The position numbers and the translations under genes were made by a program. Shown piece by piece: positions 26,501 through 38,500 of a stretch of 64,000 nucleotides of DNA. Below the pieces are notes generated by a model that made no database searches, had not been told where the DNA came from, and saw nothing but the letters and a program-made list of their open reading frames with translations. The number at the start of each line of letters is the position of its first letter. Positions within the stretch are counted from its first letter, which is position 1. The stretch is from contig CM060194.1 in NCBI GenBank assembly GCA_030549335.1, positions 36,659,171 through 36,723,170 of the forward strand, given 5' to 3'. This DNA comes from Pontederia crassipes (Eukaryota > Streptophyta > Magnoliopsida > Commelinales > Pontederiaceae).

Positions 26501-29500
26501 TGAGATAAAGGAGAGCTGAACGTGGGGGTCCAAGAACCGGTACGCGGGCCACCACTCTCGAACCAGCACTCAACCATTGAAGCGTCCGGCTGTGCCGCTA
26601 AGGCCCACAATCGGGGGAAAGAGTCGGCTAGTGTGCCACTAGGTAGTCAGTCATGCTGCCAAAATGGAATAACTCTTTGGAGCCAAGCAATGGGCTCAGA
26701 TATGGTCGCACACGGGGGAATAATGTCGCCACCCCTCTCCATAAGAAAGAAGCACCATGAGGTAGGATGGGCCTGGAGCCGGGTAAATTACACGAATGGT
26801 CTCTCAACTTTGAGTCGATTTCCAACTGGTCCCCAAACTTCAATTTGTAACCAGAATGTCTCTCATCTTTTATTTTCTTGCACGATTAGTCCTCTTGACC
26901 GGTGATAGTAGGTTTCCCGATTGCCTTGCATACGTGGCCGACACGTGAGCCGTTTCTTTCTCATTCACGTCATTTAAGTCATCCACGTCATTTAATGCTC
27001 CAAATCAGGTAAATTACACGGATCGTCCCCCAACTTTGAGTCGATTTCTAAACAGTTCCCCAACTTTAATATTATTGCACGGTTCATCCACTTGACCGGT
27101 AAGAAATAGTCTCCTGATTATCTTGCGATGTGGCATAATAAAATATAATAAAAATTTTTAACTGACATCACATAATAAAAAATATTATAAAAATTGAAAG
27201 AGAGTCATAAGCCTTGGAGAAATCGACCTTCCCTGCTGCTCCATCTCCAATGCGCGAGGATCTCGGAGGTTGTGGCATAGTTGTCGGTGATGGAGCGGCC
27301 GTGGATGAAAGCCGACTGGACTGGATGGATGAGATGGGGGAGTACCTCCCGGAGCTGGTTGGGCAATACTCGTGTCACAAGGAGGTAGATGGCATTGGAT
27401 AAGGCGATTGGCCGGAAGTCCTCCATTCTCTTGGCTGGCGTGCGCTTCGAAAGCATGAACAATAGGAATCGATTGAGGTGATCAAAGCCCTGGCTCCCGC
27501 ATTCAAACACTCTGATCACCGCTATCACATCCTCCCGCACCACGGGCTAGAACTCCCTATAGAAGAAAATTGGGAAGTCGTCGGGGCCGGGGGACCCGTC
27601 GCCATTGAGGTCCCGAAGAGCGTCAGTGACCTCATCCTCGGTGATGGTATGCACTAACAAGGAAGACTGAGCATCAGTAAAACGAGAAATGCCCCTAGGG
27701 GACCATCTCCAAGACGGCTGTCACCTAGAGAAGTCCCGATGGAAGGAGGCGATGGCAGTCCCGATGTGATGGTAGCCGGTGATCCGCTGCTCCACCTCCA
27801 GGTGGTCGATCTGATTTTCCCTTCGTCAAGCGCTCGCGTGTAGGTGGAAGAACCGCGTGTTGGCATCTCCCTCTTGAAGCCAAGTCTGTCGGGATCGCTG
27901 CCTCCACTCGATCTCCACCTTCCTATCCTCCTGTTGGATGGTTGCCTGAGCCCGTCGTCGCTGTGCCGCCTCCTTCGTGTGGTGGCAGGAGTCCTTCCGA
28001 TCCAGCCGAGCGATCGTCTCCAGAGCCTCCGTCCTCTGCGCCTCCTGGACTGTCCGGAATTGTCTCTGGTGGTCCTGAAGGAAGTGCCTCAGGTTGTGTA
28101 GCCTAGCAGCCAAGGTCCTAGCAACAGAGTCCGACGCCACAACATTCAGCCGATGCTCGGCCACCAACTGTGTGAAACCCTCCTCCAAAATCCAGGATCG
28201 TTCAACTCGGAAGATGGATATCCGTGACTGACCGTCGTTGGACCTCCACAAAGGGGTGTGTGGTCCGAAAACGGTTGGTCCATGGCTCGGACATCAGCAA
28301 GCTGGTGGGCCTCAGCTAACTCAATAGAGCCGAGGAACCTGTCGATCCTAGATCTGGATGAAGGTGCCGCCGTGCTCCGCCAGATGAATCTACAGTTCGC
28401 GGTCGGGAAATCCAACAGCGAATGAAATCTCTAAATCCCTTTGCTCTAAGGTTTCTCCCCTGTCGTCTGGAGGGGCGATCATCCATGTCAAGTGTGACAT
28501 TGAAATCGCCCCCAATCAGCCATCGAGCGTCTGGAAGATGAAGACGGGCAGCAGAGAGCTCCTCTCATATGTCCGCCCGAAGGGACCCTGAGCAAGGGCC
28601 ATAGACACAGGAGAGAAGGTAGGAGGAATCACCTATGTTGCGTCTCAAGTGGGCCGACAATGAGTAGCGGGTTGTCCATGAGTCCACAAGGGTGAATTGA
28701 TCCGTCCTCCAACCAATGATACAGCCCCCAGAACGCCCCACTGAGCTGAGGGAGATGTACTGCGATAGTCGGGAACCACCAATCTGCTCCCACATCCGAG
28801 TGCTACACTCAAGTTTGGTTTCCTGAAGGAAGTCCACATCGGCCTCCCACTCCCTCAAATAACGGCCGAGGGTTCGGCGCCTCTCCTCATCGCCGAGTCC
28901 GCAAACGTTCCATGTTAGGACCTTCATAAGGAAACCGTAGTCGTCGCACCAGTGGGCGGACTACTGCCCACCACTGTCCTCCGCCTAGAGCCACCACCCT
29001 GCGCGAGCATCAGGAGTCGCTGGTGGGGGCGGAAAATGCCAAGGGGTCGTCTCGGGGGGTCAGGCCTCGACCGGGGGCAGCGGCAGACTAGCCGGAATCC
29101 AGTCTGTGCAGCAACCTCGAGGATGTCGCCCGGGAAGGAGGACATTCTCTCTGTTGGCCCGGTCCCCAGTCCTGGAGGTTGCGGACGACGATGTGGCTCC
29201 TTGTCCGGTGGTGGCCTCCTGCTGGGCGCCGGCATGAAATGGGGCTCCCGTCTGCTGTGTTCCGGCAAGATGGGAGGAGGCGGCTCTGTGATTCGGACGG
29301 CGCCGGTAGACGCGCGGGGGACACTCGCAGCAGCCGCGTCGTCGCCTGTGAAACCCAGCCGCTGTGAGGACAGATGGTGGCTGGGAACGGGGGGTACTCC
29401 CATGCGGGCTGCGGTGTTGTCCAATGGGCGGTGGTGGGAGGGGTGTCGGGAGGAGGGGGGAGGGCTTCGCCGTGATGTCAGAATGCTGGCGAGGACGTTG

Positions 29501-32500
29501 CCAGAGGCGGAGGTGGCGGAGCTGGCTGAAGTCGAGGCGGACTTGCAGCTACTGGGTTGGGTTGTTGAGGGTGGATTGGTGCGGCTCAGAAGGTACCCGG
29601 GCCGGGTTCCGGGGGAGGTTTGGGAGGGGCCCGAGCTGGGTCTGTGGAGATTGGCGGTGGTGTTGGTGCGGTCCGGGTTGGGCGCGGGACAGGCTGGGCG
29701 AGCGCTGGGTGCGGTCGAGGTTGGATGAGTGGGATAAAGTCGTGAGGTACTGTGGTCCTGGGTTGATGATGTGGCTGTCCGGGATTGGAATGTGGGTTGC
29801 GGTGGCAGTGACAGGTGGCAATGAAGGAGTAATGGTGTTGGTGTTGTTGTTGACAGCTGTTGGCGAGATGGGGGTTTGAATTAAAGGTTGGCCGTACGTC
29901 TCCCCACCTGCACCCTGACGTGCTCCTGGGACGACGACCGGGCCAGCACACTGGAACGCGCTGCCGTGCCACCACCGACGACGTCTGCCCATGAGCCCTC
30001 CGGTTCAGACCGCCGGAGATGAAGGAGGTAGCTGCTACCGTCGACGCACAGGACGATCGACGGAGGGGGGCGACATCCAGGCTGTAGTGCGACATCCACA
30101 GAAACGGCGGATAGGTCCGGCGAGCCCATCGTCGGCAGGGGGAGAGACAGGGGGGTTTCGAGCTTGCAGGCGATGGCCAGCACGACCTCTGGGTGTAGGA
30201 GGTGGAGGGGGATACCCCTGATGTCGAAGACGGTCCTTGCTGGCGCTGGCGCTGGTGTTGGCGAAGCGCTGTCTTCTTCTCGCCACGGACGCCACCTGAT
30301 GGAGCAGTCCTGGGAAACGGGAGACGGCGAGGCCAGTAGAGTTTCCTGCTGTTGGGGCGAGCCGGGAACGAGAAGAAAGAGCGCTGGTGGTAGGTTACTC
30401 AGGTGAAATGGGGGTGATGCACCGACAGACGCCACCACTGCCGTTCGAATGGCCGATAGCTCCATAGGCCTGCCGGTGTGTTCGCCAACGAGACAGAAAC
30501 GGAGGTACTCTCTCGCCTGCTGCATCAGAGGTGACCATGGGACGACGACGACGGTTGGCGCCGCCGCTGTCACTTCCTCCCCGCTGGTCGTGTCAGCATC
30601 GTGCACGGTTGGCGTCCTCCGGCGAGAGAGGGGGCAAAGAGCTCGCCGGTGTCTTTCCTTTCCACACGCGATACACCTTGAGGGGAAATGTACAGGAACG
30701 CGCATAGTGACCCTCCCCAAGGCAGCGGAAACAGTGGGTGGCCGGCCGATGGTTAGAGCGGGATCGGGAGATGGCCGTCCACACATTACTCAGTTGCTGG
30801 AGACGAGGTCGTATTTTGGCTGCGCTGGGCGGGACTGGATGGTGCCTCTGTCAGGGATTGCCGGAGACGGTTGGTGGCGCCGCGGTAGGGATTACCGGAG
30901 ACGGGAGTGGCTCTGTCGTCTCTTGTAGTTACGCAGACATCGTTATCATCAAAGTTGCTATGCAGTGAATGTGTGAATCGAGGATGCAATTATTACATAC
31001 TGTGATTCTGGTTTTTCCTTTTCACAATTTTCTCTACTCTCAGTGATGACTGATACCAATAGATGAAGATCTACTAAGTTAATTTACTCTTAAATCCTAA
31101 TTACGTTAACCGCGTAAAAGATAATTCAAAATAATATTTATTTATTCATTCATCTATGTTCCAAAGAACCATACAAGAGTATTTATAAGAGTTCTAGACA
31201 CCATGTGCCAAATAATTAGGTAACCAAATAAAAAGTAAACTGAAATAAAAGATCTACTGCCTGACCTAGTAGCCACCAGCAACGAAACAGCCCCCCCCCC
31301 ATCTCAGTTCCCTCCTATCTAACCTCATCTCCGCAACTCTCTCCTGACCTACGTTGTATTGTGTTCATGGGGTAGAAAGTCCTGGACAATGGATGGTCTG
31401 GCTATGCCTCAAGGGTCCGCTGATGCAGGACAATTCTTTGCGTCAGGTGTTGTGAGTTTGTCCACATGGCGAGGTGTCCCAACCCCAAGAGATGCCCTTG
31501 CTATGGAGAACACAGTCATCGACAGTTCAGCTTTCCTGCATCTCCACAGATTTGCTCACTGGCAACAGCGGGGAGAATGGCCATACAGTCTGGGGAGAAG
31601 CCAACAGCCACACCCTCCCCATGAATCTACTGCCATCTATCTCAGTCCCATGGTCTTCGATGATCCATCGAAATGTTGAAAATTCCGCGAATCTGCCTGG
31701 TGGTCGGTATTGCTCCCATGAAAGTACCAGCATGGAATCCTGTGTGCCGCTATTTTGTCTGAGGCCAGATCAGTGGAGTTCCACCTGTCAGCCATCACAC
31801 GAAACTCCTTCATTCTCTACTACATCCCCGGCAGCCTTCACCTGCAGTCAACCATTTGCACCCATCGGGGCAGGCCATGTGGAGGTCCAGAAGGCCATCT
31901 AATGGTGCTGTTGTACTCCATCACCAACAACGTCCCACCCTTGCCCTCCTCCGAGACATCCCTTTGCACCTGCTATGTGACAAGGTTGTGGCTGCCCTCA
32001 TAGCCTCATTCTGCCAGTTAACCTTGATGGAAATTGCTCTGGTTGGCTCGCCAGACCTGGCCCCTCTCCATAGTAAAGGCGCATGTACTGTACTGCTTGC
32101 ACTTGGATCTCGCCTCCCTCAGTTGGTGCTTCTCCATGCCCATGGAGCACTTTCTATGTCGGGATCCATGTGTTGCCTCCAGAGAAGAAAACATGGGCCA
32201 GCGTGGTGGTCTCCAACTATACCCCAGCTAAGAAAATAGAGAGTAGCAACTTGATTTTTTTTTTCTGAAACAAAGTATCACTTCGCACCTATAAAATAAC
32301 GAGCCTGCGAATGAAAAAGTGGATAACTGTGTCATGTTCTAGTCCCTGGAATATGAATAGAAATATGACGACACAATTTTCTATCATTTTTCCTTTTTAG
32401 CTATGATGGTGACTTGTATGTTAAACTGTTAATTTCCCTCTAAAAAGTTAAAATACTAATGCTATTCTTTCATCGATTAAATTCTGCCATGAACAGATCG

Positions 32501-35500
32501 GGTTAAGGTGGAGAACAGAAAAGGAAGTTATGTCTGGCAAAGGTGTGATCTACGTGATCTTATTATGTTTGTCTAGAACAGTTCTTTACTAGTAGACACA
32601 ATATCAAAGTACAGTATCACATATTTAAATTGGTTTATTTATTTGTTAATATATTTCTCCTGAAGTTTTAGAAATATTGAGTTCCAGCAGCCATATCCCT
32701 TTCTGATATCTGAAGAGATATAAAGGAAGAAAACCCCTTGCCAGTGTTAGCCATAATTATTAGGAAAAAAAAACAAAATATTTATAATAATGTTAAAAAT
32801 TGACTATCCTATTTATAAAAAATATAAAATAATGTGCAAAAAATCAATTATCCTGTTATACAATTTAACTAAGACATCCTATTCACACTAAACAAAACTA
32901 TGATATCCTATTAGTACAATTGCAATTTAACTATCTGTCTTATCTAACTCATTTAATTATGATATGTAGTCCTCTCAAAAAAAAATTATGATATGTAGTT
33001 TTAAGATATTTCAACAGCTTTCTTTGTTCTTTTGTGCTGACCAAATTGACTTTTTTATTCTCAGTTCATTGCCTTTGAAAGGTTTATCTTGGAATTAAGA
33101 TTAAGATCTGAGATCAATGCATGTGCAGCTTCTTTAGTTTGATGTCGCTATATCCTTTGAAATTGATTTGAGAAAGTTATGATACTAATTGTTTTATTCA
33201 ACAGGGCAGTTTATTTGTGGTAACAAGACGTGCAATGAAAAAGAAGATCTAGGAAGCTATGAGGCAAACGCCCTTCTCCTTGTCTATTTTCTTTATTTAT
33301 TATATATGCTTTTGCAGACATTGGTACAACACTTTTTCTCAATAATCAACATGATTTAGCTTACTTCAAACCAAACATGTTTTCCATTGTGTGCAATGTT
33401 TTTCTTGAAGGCACATTGATGTGTAATGTTGATTGCTATTGTGCTACTCATTAATGCCTAACCATCTACTAAGAAGATTGTATTTCAGTTTTTATAGCAT
33501 CTAAACCTAAAAGGTGTCGCTAATTGTAAGAGAGGTTTTCTAATGATGTCTATTTGTGTAGTTATATTTTATATCTTTTGTTTCAACTATGGACCACTTG
33601 AACCTATTCCTCGTTCTTTGAAAATCAGTAAAAAAAAGGAAATGTCTGGCTATAATAAAGAACATATAGAAATGTTTTCTCCATTATTTTCCTTTATAGT
33701 CACCATTGCTGGCCTCATAATGAGATATCAATCTCTTCTGAAGAACTAATATTGATGAATCTGCATATTAGAATTTATATTTGAATTCGTTCTGTCATGT
33801 ATTTTGGAATCCTTCTATCCTAAATAATCGACGTTTAACAAGGTTAAAAAAAGGTTTACTAAATTAAGCTACTATTAAACCCTAATTAAGTTAGTTGCTT
33901 ACCAAGAAATAAACTCAAGATAAAATTTTATTCATCAAGTCTAAGTTCTAATACAGTCACACATTGATTTATAAAGTTCAAAACACCTTGTGTATCAAAT
34001 AACAAGGAAATCTAATAAAAGGAAAACAACTAATCAAAATTTGTGTCCAAAAAACCTAATTAAAACTTAGCCTAAAAGGAAAACAACTAATCAAAATTTA
34101 GCCTGACGGAGGAAAGCAACTATTTAAAATATAACCTACACTAAATGGCATAAGGCCCATGGACAAAAGGTCCTTAACTAAATAATACAGGCTACAAGCT
34201 GAAGGCCCAAAGCCTAATTGCTCTACATCAGTCTAATTGGTTGAGAAAAATTGACTAGGATAAGTTGCAAAATAGTACAATTGCTGAAGGAGAAACTCAA
34301 TGCAACTCCAGGAAGTGGATGATAGGATTATTGAATCAGAAAATGCTGAAGAGACCCATATGAGGACTTCGGAGCCATTGGAAATGTCAAACTAGTAGAT
34401 TGCCTTCTCTTAGAAGAAGCACCTACAAGTAGGGAGGCAACTCGAAGTGGCCATAATATGAGTGAACTTTTAGCATTGAACACTGAGCTCATGCCAAAAT
34501 CAGGTGGCATATTGTGAAAAGTATTGGGCTCTTGCCTACTAGGAACAAGTACTATTCGTTCTCTTGTAAAACTCATTAAAAGTAATGCAACAACATTAGT
34601 TCAGGATGCACACAGCATCACATAGTCAGTCATGTTAAAGTCCAGAAACACTGCATTTACAACTTATAGTCATCATTACTTATTGTTAACTGTTGATGAT
34701 TCAGCTTACATTTCAGAAATGTACAATTGTATTAATATGGGGAACTAAAGGCGATGATCAATGTTATCAAATTCGTAAATCAGAGTCGACAAGGAAAGTC
34801 TGGGTTGAACTCGTAAAACGTGGGATCGTACAAAAATAACTAATAATTTATATTAAAAATTTTATCCAAGTGGTGATGGTCCAATCTCCACTTTGAATTT
34901 GAAGAGTTCAAGTGGTGAGTCCGGTGACTGGTCCACCGTCCACTATCGGATGTTCTAGAATCTAGACTCCAAGACTCAAGTGGTCTCCAGTCTCCACTGC
35001 ACTCGTCCCCAACTCGCGAACCAGAAGGAACCGGACTGCTCGTGAACCACTCGTCCCTTCCTCACGAACCAGAAGGAACCGGACTGCTTGCGAACCAGAA
35101 GGCGAAGGGGAATCAGAAGAAAAGGAAGCAAAGCCCTGCTCGCGAACTAGAAGGAACCATAAGTCCTCTGCTCGCGAACCAGAAGGCGAGCAGAAGCGAA
35201 GCCCTGCTTTCGCAAACCAGAAGGCAAAGCGCGTCTCGTCCATCCTCTCCCAATCCGGAAGGCGAACCGAAGGAGACTCCCCGTCTTCTGCTTGCGAGTG
35301 GAAGAGGACACTCTGCTTGCGAACAGGAATAGGATGCAGGCGACTCGTCCAATTACGAGCAGAGGAGCACCCTCTTCCACTCGTTAGAAGAAGAGGACCC
35401 TCCTCTTCTCGCGAGTGGAAGAGGTTTCTCTGTTCGCGAGGAGAAGACACAATGCGAGGGATGACCATGTAAGAAGCGAACATGATGAGCAGAGATGGAA

Positions 35501-38500
35501 GACCACAAAGCCAAGAGGGGTGAAAAAAACGGCGAAAAACGACTAGCGAAAACAGAAACGGTGAGCGGCGAACATACCGGCAAGATGGAAGATGTCCGGC
35601 GATGATGAATAACATCCATCCGGCATTCAAAGATAAAAGAAGCAGCACCTCAGCGACAGCAAGTCAGCAACTGAAGTGAATGCAGCGGCAACCGGCGGAA
35701 GCAAGAACAGCAACAGCAACCGGTGAATGCAGCAGTGACCGTTGTAGGAGGTTACACGTGAGTCTTCGTGAATAGTAAACCTAAAAAAAGTGTTTTTGCG
35801 TGCTGGGCAGAACCGAGTTGGCGACTGATCCAACTCGGTTTCCTTTGGTAACATCGAAAACTCAGACGATTTCACGAATTAAAGCGCGATTTTGACAACA
35901 TTTTCGATGATAGGGGATTGACAAGTGTGGGAAGAATGGAACCAACAATAGTGCACGAATTAGGATGATGGAAATTAGTGGACAAAAAAGCATCGGCATC
36001 TGAAGATGCTTGGGAGAAAGACGAAATATGACTTAACTAGAAGGAAATATGGAGGTTAGGTGAAGACAAGTCGTGTAAAAGAATCAGGCAGAGGACTATG
36101 CAGAAGTAGATTAGGTGGGTGTCAAGGTATATAAACTATAAGGAAGTAAACCGGGTGTATGGTAAGGTGCATTAGCATAGCTAGTTGAATATGGGTGAAA
36201 ATGTGGTACATAGTACACCCCAAAAATGGAGTAACTACCAAATATTGATGGAACTTCATAATTATCATATGGAAACAATTGATATTTTGAAATTAATGAC
36301 TGAATATAGTACACCCCAAAAATAGAGTAACCAAGGTAGTCAAAAACGCGAGTCAACTCGTAGAATCGTACGATTCTACGAGTTCAACCCATGAAAACGT
36401 GTTCGTTTCCAGCTGGAATCGCGTTCTGGCGAGTCACAGTAGAATCGCGCTCTGACGCGTAGAAACAGTAGAATCGTGTTCCGTTTTTTCCCCCCTCCCG
36501 CTCATTCGCCCACGTGAGAACGCCACTGCCTTTTTCCTCCCAAATCGCAAAGCCCTAAAATCCTTTTTCGTCCGCTACTCTCTCTCACCACCACGACATC
36601 GCTGCTGGCGTTCGCTTCTGCAGCCCCCCTTTCTTGCACTGATCGCCGCCTACAGCCCCGCCCCTGCTCGTGCTGCTGCTTCTCGGTGTTGTTCGCCCCT
36701 GGCCGCTCTCTCTCTCTCTCTCTCTCCCTCTCTCTCTCTCCCTCTCTCTCTCTCTCTATGTGGCTGCTCACTGTGCCATCTTTCTCCTTTCTATGTGCAA
36801 CCTCACTGTTCGCCGCCTAAGGACGCCCTGCTCGTGCTATTCATCCCTGCAGCCACTGCTGACCTCCTGCAGCCATCCACCCTCTCTTTCTACTGCTGCC
36901 GGTACGCCCTCCCTCCCTCTTTCTCTACATGTTTATGATGCGCACCTGTTTGCATCCTCCCTCCCTCTTTGACCATGTCTTTGCGAACAGAGGCACTCCC
37001 TCGGTTCCTCTTTCGTTGTGTCTTTGCGAACAGCAAAGCCTCCTTCGGATCCTTCTTCTTTCTCTGTGTTTGCAAACAGAGGACCGAGGTGTGTGTTTGT
37101 GATTAGATGAACCATGGGGGTTGGAACTCAGAATGTTATATTTACTCTAGTTGCGTTGTAGCCTGTAAACATATGATCATTTGACAATTTGTTATTTTGT
37201 ATGAACTTGGTTGACTGGTTGATGGTTTGATGATTTTAAGTTGAAAATTTTGCTTCATTAATGATATATATTATTTTGATCTGTGCTAATTAATATATAA
37301 AATATTTTTCTAGTAGAATCGGCCGTGTCGAGTTACGTGTATACGATTTCGTGTTTTTCCGACTGCTCCGTGTCGTGTCCATTTTACGTGTTTGACAACA
37401 TTGAGAGTAACTACCCATTGTTGATGGAACTCCATAATTATCATACAGAAACAATCAATATTTTGAAATAAATGACTGAATTTGATTAAAATTAGTAAAT
37501 GTTGAGAAACATGTTTTCTCTTATTATTAACCAAACATTAGTGCCTCCTTATACAAGAAGGGAGAATATGCTAAAATATTACTTCAGAATATCAGGGATA
37601 TTATCACAGGAAATTTGGGATATTAATCTTGAATAATATTACAAAGATATGAAAAGATATGCAAATCTCAACACTCCTCAAGCTGGAGCCTAAATATCAT
37701 TTAGGCTCAGTTTGGAATATATAACCTGCATATTCTTCTTGGGAAGTGCTTTAGTAAAGATGTCAGGTAGTTGATCTTCAGTGGCCAAGTGTGGAGTGGA
37801 TATCTTCTTAGTTGTAATAACATCACGAATGAAGTGACAGTCCACTTCTATGTGTTTAGTCCTCTTATGAAACAAATAAATATTGCAGCCTTGTTATCAC
37901 AATACATAGGTAATGGAGAAGTAATAGAAATTCCAAAATCACATAGAAGAGAGATCACCCATAAGAGTTCACATGTAGTATGAGTCATTGTTCTATATTC
38001 TGACTCAGCGCTAGGGCGTGAGACAACATCTTTCTTGCTGCGCCACGTTACAAGGTTTCCACCAACATAAGTACAATAGAGTGGTTAATCTTCTATCTTC
38101 ATGAGCTCTAGCATAATCTACATCCGAATAACCCCACACTTTTAAACGTCCATGATTTTTTAAGTGAAGGCCTTTTCTTGGAGAGTGTTATAGATATTGT
38201 CTGCCATACACCTGCCCAATGTACTTCACGTAATTCTTGCATATAAATTGGCTTAGGCGGCCAATAGCCTAACAAATATTAGGACGAGTTACAGTGAGAT
38301 ACAAAAATTTACCAACCATAGCTCTATATCTAGTGATATCTTCTAGAATAGGACTGCTCAAATCAGCTAGAGATAGTTGTGGATCGTCCTATGGTGGCTA
38401 TTTTATAGCTCATCATACCAACTTCCTTTAATCGATCCAAGACATTTTCTTTGAGAGAGAACGAGTCCATCATCAAACTGATTTATTTCAATATCTAAGA

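Larger units (their letters stand above)
25836..30935 (-). mobile_element. LINE C in intron 5, nearly full-length but with its RT core replaced
   Basis: Read on the - strand: 5' repeats of CTCCGGCAATCCCT (30830-30920), ORF1 with a CCHC knuckle, ORF2 endonuclease, the RT fingers, then a break. Sequence stops right after the first palm motif VDFSKAYD (about 27210-27235), and a non-LINE stretch (26785-27205) follows. ORF2 resumes with its C-terminal part and zf-RVT. The 3' end shows CTCTCCTCTGGAGAG, TGTACATGAC, TATATATA and the stem-loop (25836-25862). It cannot make active RT. Confidence 0.83.

Noticed and set aside
29549..30095. Overlapping Pro/His-rich frames as proteins
   Set aside because: They are alternative frames of the GC-rich LINE C ORF1.
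34328..34576. A small - strand gene in intron 7
   Set aside because: No similarity, no splice or start context; most likely chance or an old gene fragment.
34962..35648. A 228-residue - strand frame with a hydrophobic start
   Set aside because: It is a read-through of the repeated GAACCAGAAGG units inside a hAT element; composition and repeats explain it.
36502..36771. An Arg/Glu repeat protein on the - strand
   Set aside because: It is a translation of the CT microsatellite.
37690..37983. + strand frames overlapping the copia region
   Set aside because: They are antisense readings of the copia RNase H.
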